Source of the DNA: Verrucomicrobiales bacterium
GTDB taxonomy: Bacteria > Verrucomicrobiota > Verrucomicrobiia > Verrucomicrobiales > DEV007
DNA: 13,134 nt
Assembly (NCBI GenBank): GCA_013911195.1
Contig: JACETS010000059.1
Span: forward strand, 1-13,134
Reading direction: 5' to 3'
Each line of letters begins with the position of its first letter. Position 1 is the stretch's first letter. Both the position numbers and the translations under genes were made by a program. Positions 1 to 7,109 of the stretch are shown here, piece by piece. The notes below the pieces were generated by a model. It saw nothing but the letters and a program-made list of their open reading frames with translations, made no database searches and had not been told where the DNA came from.

Positions 1-221
1 AAGCGGATAGACTCATTGATAAGGAACGTGCTAATGAAATTGAAATCGCCTTAAAGAAGATTTCTCCAAAATACAGAGAAATAATCACCCTAAAAATATG
101 GGGAGAATTAACATTTCTTGAGATTTCTAAGACTCTGGACATACCAGCAAATACTGCCGCCTCAAGGTATAGATATGGACTAGAAGCATTAAGGAAAATT
201 CTTAAACCAAATACAGACTGA
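1..221 (+). CDS. ECF-family RNA polymerase sigma factor, C-terminal part (5' end outside window)
   Basis: Reading codons from position 3 gives 72 residues ending at a TGA at 219-221. The visible part is sigma region 4, which binds the promoter -35 element: a helix ending in the ISPKYREIITLKIW stretch, then the helix-turn-helix LTFLEISKTLDIPANTAASR and the tail RYGLEALRKIL. This is a very typical ECF region 4; the NTAASRYRYGLEALR wording is common in planctomycete and verrucomicrobial ECF factors (from memory). Region 2 and the start codon lie upstream of the window. A single-pass membrane protein begins 26 bases downstream and a PDZ protein follows, so this is probably the first gene of a signalling operon whose membrane member controls it. 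The family call is secure; the ECF subgroup and promoter target cannot be read from this fragment. Confidence 0.9.
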   Translation, partial: ADRLIDKERANEIEIALKKISPKYREIITLKIWGELTFLEISKTLDIPANTAASRYRYGLEALRKILKPNTD

Positions 222-247
222 AGAACGCTATTAACTATATCCAAACC

Positions 248-751
248 ATGGACAAGAAACTTAAAGAAATAGAAAACCTACTAAAAGAGCAAAAACCTTG
301 TGGTTTGGATACTGGTTTTAAACGTGAAATTGAATTAATATTCACAGAACAATTGAGCCAACATGAATCTCTTAACAAGCAAAATAAAATAATTAATTTT
401 CCGCTTCATCAGAGAATTGCCACTGCTGCGGCAATAGTAATCGCTGCAGTAGGAAGCCTCTTTGCCTTTCTTAATGACTTCAACAGGAAAGACATTAATA
501 GCGCTTCAACGCCTATTATAGTACAGCCCGAGAATGGAGAAGCCGATGAATTTATTCCCATTCAAACTGAAAACATTTTCGAAGGAATCGTAGAAGATAA
601 CATCTTTATTTCTGAAGACAAAATCCCCTATCAAGGCGTAAGATACCAATTTTCAGATTCGTTTATTTGGAAAAATAAAGATGACGGGGCACTAATCGAA
701 ATGAAAGTGCCAAGCCAAAGGCTCTTTTATGTCCCAATAAAAACAGATTAA
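248..751 (+). CDS. Single-pass membrane protein, putative anti-sigma/regulatory partner of the upstream ECF sigma factor
   Basis: This is a 167-residue protein. Residues 1-54 are charged and predicted cytoplasmic. Residues 55-76 (IATAAAIVIAAVGSLFAFL) form one membrane segment. About 90 residues follow outside, ending in an aromatic-rich region (YQGVRYQFSDSFIWKN, then IEMKVPSQRLFYVPIKTD). Position and topology fit an anti-sigma factor or its equivalent: a short inner domain to hold the sigma factor and an outer sensing domain. I see no zinc-binding HxxxCxxC motif, so it is not a classical ZAS-type anti-sigma factor. The RYQF-D-S-W...P...VP.KT pattern at the C-terminus resembles proteins I recall next to ECF factors in Verrucomicrobiota, but I cannot name a family. 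The ATG at 248 has no Shine-Dalgarno. Regulation of the sigma factor is inference from position. Confidence 0.7.
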   Translation: MDKKLKEIENLLKEQKPCGLDTGFKREIELIFTEQLSQHESLNKQNKIINFPLHQRIATAAAIVIAAVGSLFAFLNDFNRKDINSASTPIIVQPENGEADEFIPIQTENIFEGIVEDNIFISEDKIPYQGVRYQFSDSFIWKNKDDGALIEMKVPSQRLFYVPIKTD

Positions 752-760
752 TTAAAATAA

Positions 761-1705
761 ATGTTCTTAATAAAAAACATGAACCCTAAAACTGTGAATA
801 TGAGAATTATAACTTTAGTAACATCTTACATTTTCTTTAGCTGCTTATTTTTTTCCTCTGCGGAGGAGAATAGTAAACCGGCCTGGCTAGGAATAGTCAC
901 CTCAAAAGTCGACCCAATTGTTGCAACTCAACTTGATCTTCCTAAGGGAACTGGTGCCGCCATAAAACTCATTGTTCCAGAAAGCCCTGCGGAAAAAGCG
1001 GGACTAAAAAAACACGATATTATTTTCGAAATTAATGGGACCCAAATTAAATCCCCTTCAAATCTTAGTGAACTTATTAGTTCCTATAAAGCTGATGAAA
1101 GTGTTGAACTGGCTGTTATTCAAAGAGGTAAAAAGAACACTGTTACTGTAAAATTTGAAGAACGCCCAAATCATCTAAAAAACATCGAAGAAAATGACAA
1201 CCAACTATTTGGAAACCAAATTGATTTCGGGGATCTAGGAGGAATCAATTTTGATATTCTGCCCTTTGGAAATGGTCAAAATCTTGAAGAACAAATACAG
1301 AAAATGCAGGAACAGATGAGGAAAAACCTTCAAGGAATGTTCAATCTTGAGGGCTTTGATAATTTACCAGGTAAAGCACAAATGTTTGGATCAAGCAGTC
1401 AAACAATGATGTTTAATGATGACGAAGGAAGTATAGAAATACGCAAAGTTGACGGAAAGACCACTGTTATCACAAAAGATCTCAACGGAAAGGTAACCTT
1501 TGAAGGTCCAGCGAATACTGACGAAGAAAAAGATAAGATTCCAGAAAGAGCCAAAACCCAACTGAATAAATTTAAAGGATCTGGCTTAAGCTTTGAGGGC
1601 TTCAATTTTGGAAGCCCAGGTATAAAGGTGCCACAACTAAAACCAGGTAAAAAAATTGAACCAATACCTCCTGCAAAGAAGGATGGTAAAAAAATCCAAT
1701 TATAA
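761..1705 (+). CDS. Exported PDZ-domain protein of the sigma-factor operon (no protease domain)
   Basis: The gene encodes 314 residues and begins 9 bases after the membrane protein. A signal peptide runs to about residue 34 (hydrophobic core IITLVTSYIFFSCLFF, likely cut after SSA). If translation starts at the ATG at 800 (residue 14) the signal peptide has a more usual length, so the true start may be 800 or 779 rather than 761. Residues 41-137 are one PDZ domain: carboxylate-loop region WLGIVTSKV, then the PESPAEKAGLKKHDIIFEIN core. The rest is Gln/Met/Asn-rich low-complexity (about 172-215), then a beta-rich segment (about 219-260: GSIEIRKVDGKTTVITKD, then NGKVTFEGP) that I recall after PDZ domains in similar planctomycete and verrucomicrobial proteins. 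There is no Ser protease domain as in DegP/DegS, so it probably binds peptides. Placement suggests periplasmic sensing of unfolded or C-terminal peptides for the sigma system; that role is inferred. Confidence 0.8.
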   Translation: MFLIKNMNPKTVNMRIITLVTSYIFFSCLFFSSAEENSKPAWLGIVTSKVDPIVATQLDLPKGTGAAIKLIVPESPAEKAGLKKHDIIFEINGTQIKSPSNLSELISSYKADESVELAVIQRGKKNTVTVKFEERPNHLKNIEENDNQLFGNQIDFGDLGGINFDILPFGNGQNLEEQIQKMQEQMRKNLQGMFNLEGFDNLPGKAQMFGSSSQTMMFNDDEGSIEIRKVDGKTTVITKDLNGKVTFEGPANTDEEKDKIPERAKTQLNKFKGSGLSFEGFNFGSPGIKVPQLKPGKKIEPIPPAKKDGKKIQL

Positions 1706-1721
1706 GAATTTCTTAATTCTT
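1704..1721. terminator. Possible bidirectional terminator between convergent genes
   Basis: AAGAATT at 1704-1710 and AATTCTT at 1715-1721 form a perfect 7-bp stem with loop TCTT. The + strand continues with TTGAT and the complementary strand with T-rich sequence, so the hairpin could act in both directions. It spans both stop codons of the PDZ gene and the leftward creatininase-family gene, whose ends are only 7 bases apart. The stem has only one G-C pair, so it is weak by standard criteria. Confidence 0.4.
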
Positions 1722-2489
1722 TTGATAAAGGTCATTTATGTCGGCATTCGCCAAATCAACGTAAAAAGAGGCAAGTTTATCAGATAATTCATTAAGAAGT
1801 TTCTCACCTTTCTCTGCAGAGGCCATAGATGGATCCCCTGATCCCGTATCATTAGTGGCTTTCAACCAATCTCTTTGAGCCCAAGCCCAACCATCTCTGA
1901 TCGCCACAATTCGAGATGGATTAGTAGCTCCATCTCCCGTTGTTTGTAAATCACCTACAAGCTCAGGAGCTATGTGCATCATTAAGCTAGTTTCAACTTC
2001 ATCAGCATGATCTCCTGGGTTATCAAAAATAGTCTTGGGGTCAATTATTTTGAACCAATCCACTGTTGATAGGAACACAGAACCAAATTTGGCCTGCAGC
2101 TCTCTGAGCTGTTGTCGAAAATCATTTCCTCCATGACCATTCAAAATCACCACCTTTTTAATTCCTTGGGTTTCTAGCGAATGAATTATATCCATAAGAA
2201 TAGCCGCTTGGGTTGAAGGATTAAGATTGATACAAAATGGTATATCTAGCTGCCCAGTATTTACCCCGAAAGGAACACAAGGCAGAACGGCAACTTTTGA
2301 ACCTTGAGACCAAGCCCTGCTAGCAGATTCAATTGCTATAGACTCTAACTGAATATTATCAGTTGCATAAGGTAAATGATAATTATGAGCTTCAGTTGCT
2401 CCCCATGGAAGTACGGCTAAGTCAAAATTCTCAGAACTAATATCTCTCCAATTATTTTCTGCAATAATGTAAGGCCTCTCATTTTTCAT
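1713..2489 (-). CDS. Creatininase-family metal-dependent amidohydrolase
   Basis: A 258-residue protein, the normal length for the family, which hydrolyses cyclic or linear amides with a two-metal centre. Family motifs are in order: LPWGATEAHNYHLPYATD at residues 27-44, whose E33, H35 and D44 match metal ligands; VVILNGHGGND at 113-123 with H119; and HADEVETS at 161-168 with the acidic residues used for metal or catalysis. Creatininase proper has NGHYEN, whereas this protein has NGHGGN like most relatives, so the substrate is probably not creatinine. Other members act on pterin or flavin precursors (the archaeal ArfB-type formamide hydrolase) or on mycofactocin peptides (MftE); no context here selects among these. 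It lies 51 bases after clpB on the same strand and could be co-transcribed. ATG start, no Shine-Dalgarno. Family call strong, substrate unknown. Confidence 0.88.
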   Translation of the reverse strand: MKNERPYIIAENNWRDISSENFDLAVLPWGATEAHNYHLPYATDNIQLESIAIESASRAWSQGSKVAVLPCVPFGVNTGQLDIPFCINLNPSTQAAILMDIIHSLETQGIKKVVILNGHGGNDFRQQLRELQAKFGSVFLSTVDWFKIIDPKTIFDNPGDHADEVETSLMMHIAPELVGDLQTTGDGATNPSRIVAIRDGWAWAQRDWLKATNDTGSGDPSMASAEKGEKLLNELSDKLASFYVDLANADINDLYQKN

Positions 2490-2540
2490 AACTAATTGAT
2501 TAATAAAACAAGCAATGCAAAACGAAAAGTCTTCTTTGCT

Positions 2541-5150
2541 TTATTTACTATTCTCTATTTTTCCATTTTTAGTGCTTTTATCAAATTTTAAGCTTCCTGA
2601 ATGAAGGGACACATTAATTGTATTTCCAGACTCAAAATCCCCGTTGAGCAGGCTCATACTTAGAGGATCTAAAAGATGCCTTTGGATGGCCCTCTTCAAT
2701 GGCCTCGCTCCATAGATCGGGTCGTATCCCTCTGCGGATATGAATTCAATTACTTCAGAACTAATTTTGATCTTCAAACCCTGTTTATCTAACCTTTTAT
2801 CAATTAGAGATAACTGCAATTCTATTATCTTCGAAATATCTTCTTCATCAAGTCGATCAAAAATAATTTTTTCATCGATACGGTTTATGAACTCAGGGCG
2901 AAAATAATTACCTAGAACCTCTTTAACCTTTGCCTCTCTTTGCTCTGGGTTTTGTTCATCTAAAATTTCAGCACTACCTAGATTACTTGTCATTATAAGA
3001 ACAGTGTTCCTAAAATCAACAGTTCTACCCTGACCATCTGTAATCCTTCCATCATCCAAAACTTGTAGGAGTACATTAAAAATATCGGGATGCGCTTTTT
3101 CCACCTCATCAAGAAGAACCACAGAATATGGTTTCCTACGGACAACTTCACTCAATTGCCCCCCCTCTTCATAGCCAACGTAGCCTGGAGGAGCTCCTAT
3201 AAGCCTCGCTACACTATGCTTTTCCATATACTCACTCATATCTATTCGAGTCATGGCATTTTCATCATCAAATAAGAATTCGGCCAGCGCTTTGCTGAGT
3301 TCAGTTTTACCAACTCCAGTAGGCCCTAAAAATAAAAACGAACCAATAGGTTTATTTTCATCACTTAGCCCAGCTCTGCCTCTTCGAACCGCATTAGATA
3401 CAGCCTCGATTGAACTATATTGCCCAACAACTCTCTCCGAAAGCCTCTCTTCCATTCTAACAAGTTTATCTTTTTCTTCTTCCTGAAGTCGATTGACAGG
3501 AATTCCAGTCCATGCAGCTACAACCGAAGCAATATCATCATCTGTAATTTCCTCCTTAAGTAATTTTAAGCCTTGGTTCTGTAATTGATTTAAATCTTTT
3601 GCCAACCCGTCCAATTTTGTTTCAGCTTCAGGAAGAATTCCATACTGAATTTCACTTGCCTTGGACAAATCCCCCAACCTTTGAGCCCTATCAAGTTCAT
3701 TCTTTAGTTCTTCAATCTCAACCTGAAGAGCACTAGATTCATCAATGACTTTCTTCTCATTCATCCACTGCGTCCTTAAAGTCGAAGCTTTCTCTTTAAG
3801 ATCTGCCATTTCATCTTCAATTACTTTGATCCTCTCTTTACTGTCTTTATCGCTTTCCTTCTCAAGAGCCTGCCTCTCCATCTCTAATTGATTAATTGCC
3901 CTCTCAAGTTCATCAATCTCTGTTGGCATTGAGTCCAATTCTATTTTCAATCGCGAAGCAGCTTCATCAACTAGGTCTACAGCCTTATCGGGTAAAAACC
4001 GGTTAGTAATATACCTATCTGAAAGCTCCACTGCTGAAATTATAGCGGAGTCTTTTACTCTAACTCCATGATGGACCTCATATTTTTCTTTCAACCCTCT
4101 GAGTATTGCAATTGTATCATCGACACTAGGCTCATTGATTCTAACAGGCTGAAACCTTCTCTCCAATGCAGCATCTTTCTCAATATGCTTTCTATACTCA
4201 TCCAATGTAGTCGCTCCTATAGTTCGCAATTCCCCTCTTGCCAGCTGAGGCTTAAGAAGATTAGAAGCATCAACGGCCCCTTCTGATGCTCCAGCACCTA
4301 CAATTGTGTGCAATTCATCAATAAATAAAATAACCTCTCCATCTGATTCAGTAACCTCTTTCAAGAATGCCTTTAGCCTTTCCTCGAACTCACCACGATA
4401 TTTAGCTCCTGCTAACATCCCCCCTAAATCCATTGCTATTAATCTCTTATTTTTTAATGAATCAGGCACATCTCCTGAAACAATTCTCTTTGCAAGCCCC
4501 TCAACTATAGCAGTTTTACCTGTACCTGGCTCACCAATAAGAACAGGATTATTTTTAGTTCTTCTCGATAAAACTTGCATGATCCTTCTAATCTCATCAT
4601 TCCTTCCAATAACTGGGTCAATTTTTCCTTTTGTCGCAAGTTTTGTTAAATCCTGTCCATATTTCTCCAAGGCTTGATATTTCGATTCAGGATCAGGGCT
4701 ATCGACTTTTTGGGATCCTCTCACCTCTCTTAATCCTTCTAGAAGCTTATCATAATCAACACTGGACTGATTAAGAATTGTCTTAACTAGACCACTCTGG
4801 CTACAAAAGGCCAACATTACATGCTCTATACTAAGGTATTCGTCACCCATTTTAGTTTTTTCACTTTCGGCCTCTTTCAAAACATTCGCTAAATCTGAAC
4901 TAATTGAAGGCATTGCCTCGGAACCAGATACTTTTGGGAGATCATTAATAGACTTACTGACTGAATTTTCTAAATCTTGAACATTCTCACACAGACTCTG
5001 AAGAAGTGGTTTTGCTAAACCATCAGATTGATTAATGACTGCACTAAGTAGATGCAAAGGGTGAATTTCGGGAGCTCTCCCTGAAGAAGCAATATCCTGA
5101 GAGGACGTTAAGGCCTCCTGCATTTTTAATGTTAATTTATTCAAATTCAT
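2541..5150 (-). CDS. clpB: ATP-dependent disaggregase chaperone ClpB (Hsp104/Hsp100)
   Basis: A full-length 869-residue ClpB, which with DnaK/DnaJ/GrpE pulls polypeptides out of aggregates through a hexameric ring in the cytoplasm. Domains: N-domain about 1-145; first AAA+ with Walker A GEPGTGKT 206-213, pore loop KYRG 250-253, Walker B LFIDE 275-279, arginine pair 331-332; coiled-coil middle domain about 404-527, which separates ClpB from ClpA/ClpC; second AAA+ with Walker A GPTGVGKT 609-616, pore loop GYVGY 656-660, Walker B VVLLDE 677-682, FINRID around 754-759 and sensor 2 GARPLKR 814-820. All key residues are present. The internal start that gives a short form in E. coli is not evident: there is no ATG, GTG or TTG near the N-domain/AAA junction (residue 149 is GTC). 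Its 219-base upstream region carries several inverted repeats, so it probably has its own regulated promoter rather than reading from nagB. Confidence 0.98.
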   Translation of the reverse strand: MNLNKLTLKMQEALTSSQDIASSGRAPEIHPLHLLSAVINQSDGLAKPLLQSLCENVQDLENSVSKSINDLPKVSGSEAMPSISSDLANVLKEAESEKTKMGDEYLSIEHVMLAFCSQSGLVKTILNQSSVDYDKLLEGLREVRGSQKVDSPDPESKYQALEKYGQDLTKLATKGKIDPVIGRNDEIRRIMQVLSRRTKNNPVLIGEPGTGKTAIVEGLAKRIVSGDVPDSLKNKRLIAMDLGGMLAGAKYRGEFEERLKAFLKEVTESDGEVILFIDELHTIVGAGASEGAVDASNLLKPQLARGELRTIGATTLDEYRKHIEKDAALERRFQPVRINEPSVDDTIAILRGLKEKYEVHHGVRVKDSAIISAVELSDRYITNRFLPDKAVDLVDEAASRLKIELDSMPTEIDELERAINQLEMERQALEKESDKDSKERIKVIEDEMADLKEKASTLRTQWMNEKKVIDESSALQVEIEELKNELDRAQRLGDLSKASEIQYGILPEAETKLDGLAKDLNQLQNQGLKLLKEEITDDDIASVVAAWTGIPVNRLQEEEKDKLVRMEERLSERVVGQYSSIEAVSNAVRRGRAGLSDENKPIGSFLFLGPTGVGKTELSKALAEFLFDDENAMTRIDMSEYMEKHSVARLIGAPPGYVGYEEGGQLSEVVRRKPYSVVLLDEVEKAHPDIFNVLLQVLDDGRITDGQGRTVDFRNTVLIMTSNLGSAEILDEQNPEQREAKVKEVLGNYFRPEFINRIDEKIIFDRLDEEDISKIIELQLSLIDKRLDKQGLKIKISSEVIEFISAEGYDPIYGARPLKRAIQRHLLDPLSMSLLNGDFESGNTINVSLHSGSLKFDKSTKNGKIENSK

Positions 5151-5169
5151 AACGTATCAGTTTTATTTC

Positions 5170-5199
5170 ATAACACATAAGTGTTCGCTAACTTATCAA
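5170..5199 (-). promoter_or_regulatory. Candidate clpB promoter
   Basis: On the complementary strand TTGATA (5194-5199) is followed by an 18-base spacer and TGTTAT (5170-5175). Both hexamers match the sigma-70 consensus at four positions or better. Transcription would start near 5163, about 13 bases before the clpB ATG. The -10 element and part of the spacer are covered by the proximal palindrome at 5172-5185, an arrangement expected of a repressor site. I see no sigma-32-like promoter (CTTGAA/CCCCAT). Moderate to low confidence because the match is imperfect. Confidence 0.35.
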
Positions 5200-5219
5200 A
5201 ACCATAGCACCTGAGTGTT
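5172..5219. promoter_or_regulatory. Two copies of a 14-bp palindromic motif upstream of clpB (candidate operators)
   Basis: AACAC-ATAA-GTGTT at 5172-5185 is a perfect 5-bp inverted repeat with a 4-base centre. A second copy, AGCAC-CTGA-GTGTT at 5206-5219, has one mismatched pair. The copies are 34 bases apart (start to start), and similarity continues into the flanks (T before; TCRCYAA after). A repeated palindrome next to a stress-chaperone start is the usual picture for a dimeric regulator. It is not CIRCE (TTAGCACTC-N9-GAGTGCTAA), although AGCAC and GAGTG resemble its half sites, and it is not the HspR (HAIR) or CtsR site. The cognate regulator is unknown. Confidence 0.55.
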
Positions 5220-5237
5220 CACCAATAAAGAATTAAT

Positions 5238-5262
5238 TTAACTTAAACGCTTATTAAGTTAA
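5238..5262. promoter_or_regulatory. Perfect 9-bp inverted repeat in the clpB upstream region
   Basis: TTAACTTAA (5238-5246) and TTAAGTTAA (5254-5262) are exact reverse complements separated by 7 bases (ACGCTTA). The arms have almost no G-C, so a transcription terminator is unlikely; a protein-binding site upstream of the candidate clpB promoter is more plausible. The rest of the clpB-nagB gap (about 5263-5341) is AT-rich with no gene that I can support. Confidence 0.4.
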
Positions 5263-5341
5263 CTATCAGCATATTACAGAACTTTTTACATATATAAAAA
5301 CAGCCTTATAATGATAAAAGAGAGTAATTACTACGACTGTA

Positions 5342-5354
5342 AAGACAAAGTCTT
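5342..5354 (-). terminator. Weak hairpin just downstream of nagB
   Basis: AAGAC-AAA-GTCTT forms a 5-bp stem with a 3-base loop, 15 bases beyond the nagB stop in the direction of transcription. There is no long T-run after it on the transcribed strand, so termination would be weak at best. Confidence 0.2.
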
Positions 5355-5369
5355 ATAAACTAATTAAAT

Positions 5370-6137
5370 CTAGGGTCTGTTGGCATATACTTCCTTGTAG
5401 TAATCAATATTTACTAATTTGGATGCAGCTGCATCATCAAGAATCACCTTCACTTTGGGGTGCAATTGTAAGGCACTAGCAGGCACCATTGATGAAATGG
5501 GTCCTTCTACAGCCTTTGCTATTATATCTGATTTCCCCTCACCAAAGGCAAAAAGAATGACTGATTTGGTGTCGAGAATCGTTCCAACCCCCATGGTTAT
5601 ACAGTGCCTAGGAACATCATCCTCTGTTTCAAAAAAACGGGCATTATCTTTGATAGTTTCCCCAGTTAGAGTCTTCATTCGAGTTCGAGAGCTCAATGAT
5701 GAACAAGGTTCATTAAACCCAATATGCCCATCAGAACCAATCCCAAGAATCTGCAAATCAATACCACCAACCTCTAAAATTGATTGCTCATAGCTCTCAC
5801 ATTCGGCTTGTATGTTATTCGCCAAGCCATTCGGAACATGAGTTGATTTCAAATTAATATCCACAGAATCAAAAAGCTGTTCCTGCATAAAGTAGCGATA
5901 AGAGCAAGGATGATCACCTGATAGACCGATATATTCATCAAGATTAAAACTTGTGACGTTGGAAAAACTTAAATCATTCTCTTTGTGCAACCTGATTAAT
6001 TCTTTGTATAACGACACTGGGGTGCTTCCAGTTGCTAACCCTAAAACGCATGCTGGATTATCCTTAACAAGATCAAAAATCAATTGGCCGCCCAACTTCG
6101 CACAATCCTTCTCAGAGGGTAAAATGATGACTTCCAT
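5370..6137 (-). CDS. nagB: Glucosamine-6-phosphate deaminase
   Basis: A 255-residue cytoplasmic enzyme, the usual length for NagB, converting glucosamine-6-phosphate to fructose-6-phosphate and ammonia. Diagnostic motifs are intact: LGLATGSTP at 32-40 (phosphate loop); NLDEYIGL at 65-72 with D67, the proton-transfer Asp (D72 in E. coli); and LGIGSDGHIGFNEP at 131-144 with D136, H138 and E143 matching the E. coli catalytic set D141, H143, E148. It begins 5 bases after the PIG-L deacetylase stop, so the two are surely one operon read from the promoter near 7031-7059. In some bacteria NagB and a PIG-L/LmbE domain are fused in one protein; here they are separate neighbours, which supports deacetylation followed by deamination of an amino sugar. 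The alternative, 6-phosphogluconolactonase, is unlikely given the complete deaminase motifs. Confidence 0.95.
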   Translation of the reverse strand: MEVIILPSEKDCAKLGGQLIFDLVKDNPACVLGLATGSTPVSLYKELIRLHKENDLSFSNVTSFNLDEYIGLSGDHPCSYRYFMQEQLFDSVDINLKSTHVPNGLANNIQAECESYEQSILEVGGIDLQILGIGSDGHIGFNEPCSSLSSRTRMKTLTGETIKDNARFFETEDDVPRHCITMGVGTILDTKSVILFAFGEGKSDIIAKAVEGPISSMVPASALQLHPKVKVILDDAAASKLVNIDYYKEVYANRP

Positions 6138-6142
6138 GTTAA

Positions 6143-7009
6143 TTAATTAAAAAAACGCTCTATATTGAGTCCAACTTCATTCTTGAATTTATCAATATAC
6201 TCCATCACGTAAGCTTTCACCTCTATTGCAGGATCATCGATCAATGGAGTTAAATCCATGGCGAATGTCAATTGCTCCGATCTATCCTGTCCACCAGCAT
6301 GAAAAAAAGTAGCATTGGCATACCTTCTTCCTACCGCAGCACGATCGTATCTTTTTCCTCCAGTAATCTGGCTGTCAAAAATACTAACTAAGGCATTAGC
6401 CAAATTCTCCCTGTGACTAACATCAAGCGCCACCTTCTCCTCGTCTGGCATCCAGTCTAAGTCTCGCCAAACTTCACACCCTAGAACCTTCTTTGGCCGT
6501 TTCTCATCCGGTAAATCTCGCATGGCCATAATAGCTGCGGATAGAACAGCAATATGCGTATCATGTTTATCTGCAGGATTATGAGTATAAACGATTTCAG
6601 GCTGACTCTTCTCCAAGATATTAAAAATATCCATCCTAAGATTAGTTTGGCCATCATTTTCCATAATCAAATCGCTTTCATATCCCAGTTGTAACATTGC
6701 CCCATATTTACCCACCATGGCTGCCTGCCTTTGTTCAGTTTGCCTAATCTGAGCCATCTCTTCATCTGTACAATCCGAATAAGGACCAGACCTAGAACTT
6801 CCTCGACCATCGGTAGCCGTAACTCCCGTAAACCATTTATCTTTTCTCCTGTATCCATAACAATCTAAAATTCCATGGTAGGCCATAATTTCAAGGTCAT
6901 CTGAATGTGCCCCAATAGCTAAATGAGAAGTTCTAGTCAGAGCCTCCTCTACTGAAACATCATCTGGAATAAAAATATCTGCAGCGGCAGTGTTGAATAA
7001 TTCAATCAA
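6143..7009 (-). CDS. PIG-L/LmbE-family zinc deacetylase (N-acetylglucosamine-type substrate likely), TTG start
   Basis: A 288-residue protein of the PIG-L/LmbE/MshB family, which removes N-acetyl groups from GlcNAc-containing substrates. The signature is AHSDD at residues 34-38 (usually AHPDD): H35 and D38 are expected zinc ligands and D37 the catalytic base. The second motif, THNPADKHDTH at 142-152, supplies the third ligand H152. No signal peptide is seen, so it should be cytoplasmic. The start codon is TTG: an in-frame TAA lies two codons upstream, and the first internal ATG (residue 42) lies beyond the zinc motif, so TTG at 7007-7009 is the only reasonable start. It is the first gene of a pair with nagB. 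I infer that it deacetylates GlcNAc-6-phosphate or a related sugar to feed NagB, replacing NagA, which is absent from the window. Exact substrate unknown. Confidence 0.88.
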   Translation of the reverse strand: MIELFNTAAADIFIPDDVSVEEALTRTSHLAIGAHSDDLEIMAYHGILDCYGYRRKDKWFTGVTATDGRGSSRSGPYSDCTDEEMAQIRQTEQRQAAMVGKYGAMLQLGYESDLIMENDGQTNLRMDIFNILEKSQPEIVYTHNPADKHDTHIAVLSAAIMAMRDLPDEKRPKKVLGCEVWRDLDWMPDEEKVALDVSHRENLANALVSIFDSQITGGKRYDRAAVGRRYANATFFHAGGQDRSEQLTFAMDLTPLIDDPAIEVKAYVMEYIDKFKNEVGLNIERFFN

Positions 7010-7030
7010 GATTTACTTAGGTGTGGGGTT

Positions 7031-7059
7031 GTTATATTAATCCCAAAATATCCTGACAA
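7031..7059 (-). promoter_or_regulatory. Near-consensus sigma-70 promoter for the deacetylase-nagB operon
   Basis: On the complementary strand TTGTCA (7054-7059), a 17-base spacer and TATAAC (7031-7036) each match the housekeeping consensus at five of six positions with ideal spacing. Transcription would start near 7024, leaving a leader of about 15 bases before the TTG start. It is the best promoter match in the window. Confidence 0.6.
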
Positions 7060-7061
7060 AG

Positions 7062-7078
7062 AAAAATTTACCAGTAAA
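7062..7078 (-). terminator. Possible weak terminator after the YfbK-like gene
   Basis: TTTAC (7067-7071) and GTAAA (7074-7078) form a small palindrome followed on the transcribed strand by TTTTT (7062-7066). It lies 32 bases beyond the YfbK-like stop and just before the deacetylase promoter. The stem is short and AT-rich, so confidence is low. Confidence 0.22.
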
Positions 7079-7109
7079 AGATAGCCAGAACCTTAAACTA
7101 TTCTTAGTT

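Noticed and set aside
2490..2540. Terminator or separate promoter between clpB and the creatininase-family gene
   Set aside because: Only a loose GCAAA/TTTGC pairing with a 13-base loop and no convincing promoter hexamers; read-through from clpB is equally likely.
4306..4677. 123-codon open frame on the + strand inside clpB
   Set aside because: It is antisense to the conserved first AAA+ domain, and the translation shows no domain; an AT-rich shadow of a highly conserved gene.
5206..5219. CIRCE element for HrcA upstream of clpB
   Set aside because: AGCAC and GAGTG half sites are present, but the 9-base spacer and full 9-base arms of CIRCE are not.
5311..5358. 15-codon + strand frame in the clpB-nagB gap
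   Set aside because: Too short, no ribosome-binding signal and no similarity; its end is only the small hairpin at 5342-5354.
5419..5793. 124-codon open frame antisense to nagB
   Set aside because: It overlaps the catalytic region of a clear NagB gene and has no recognisable protein features.
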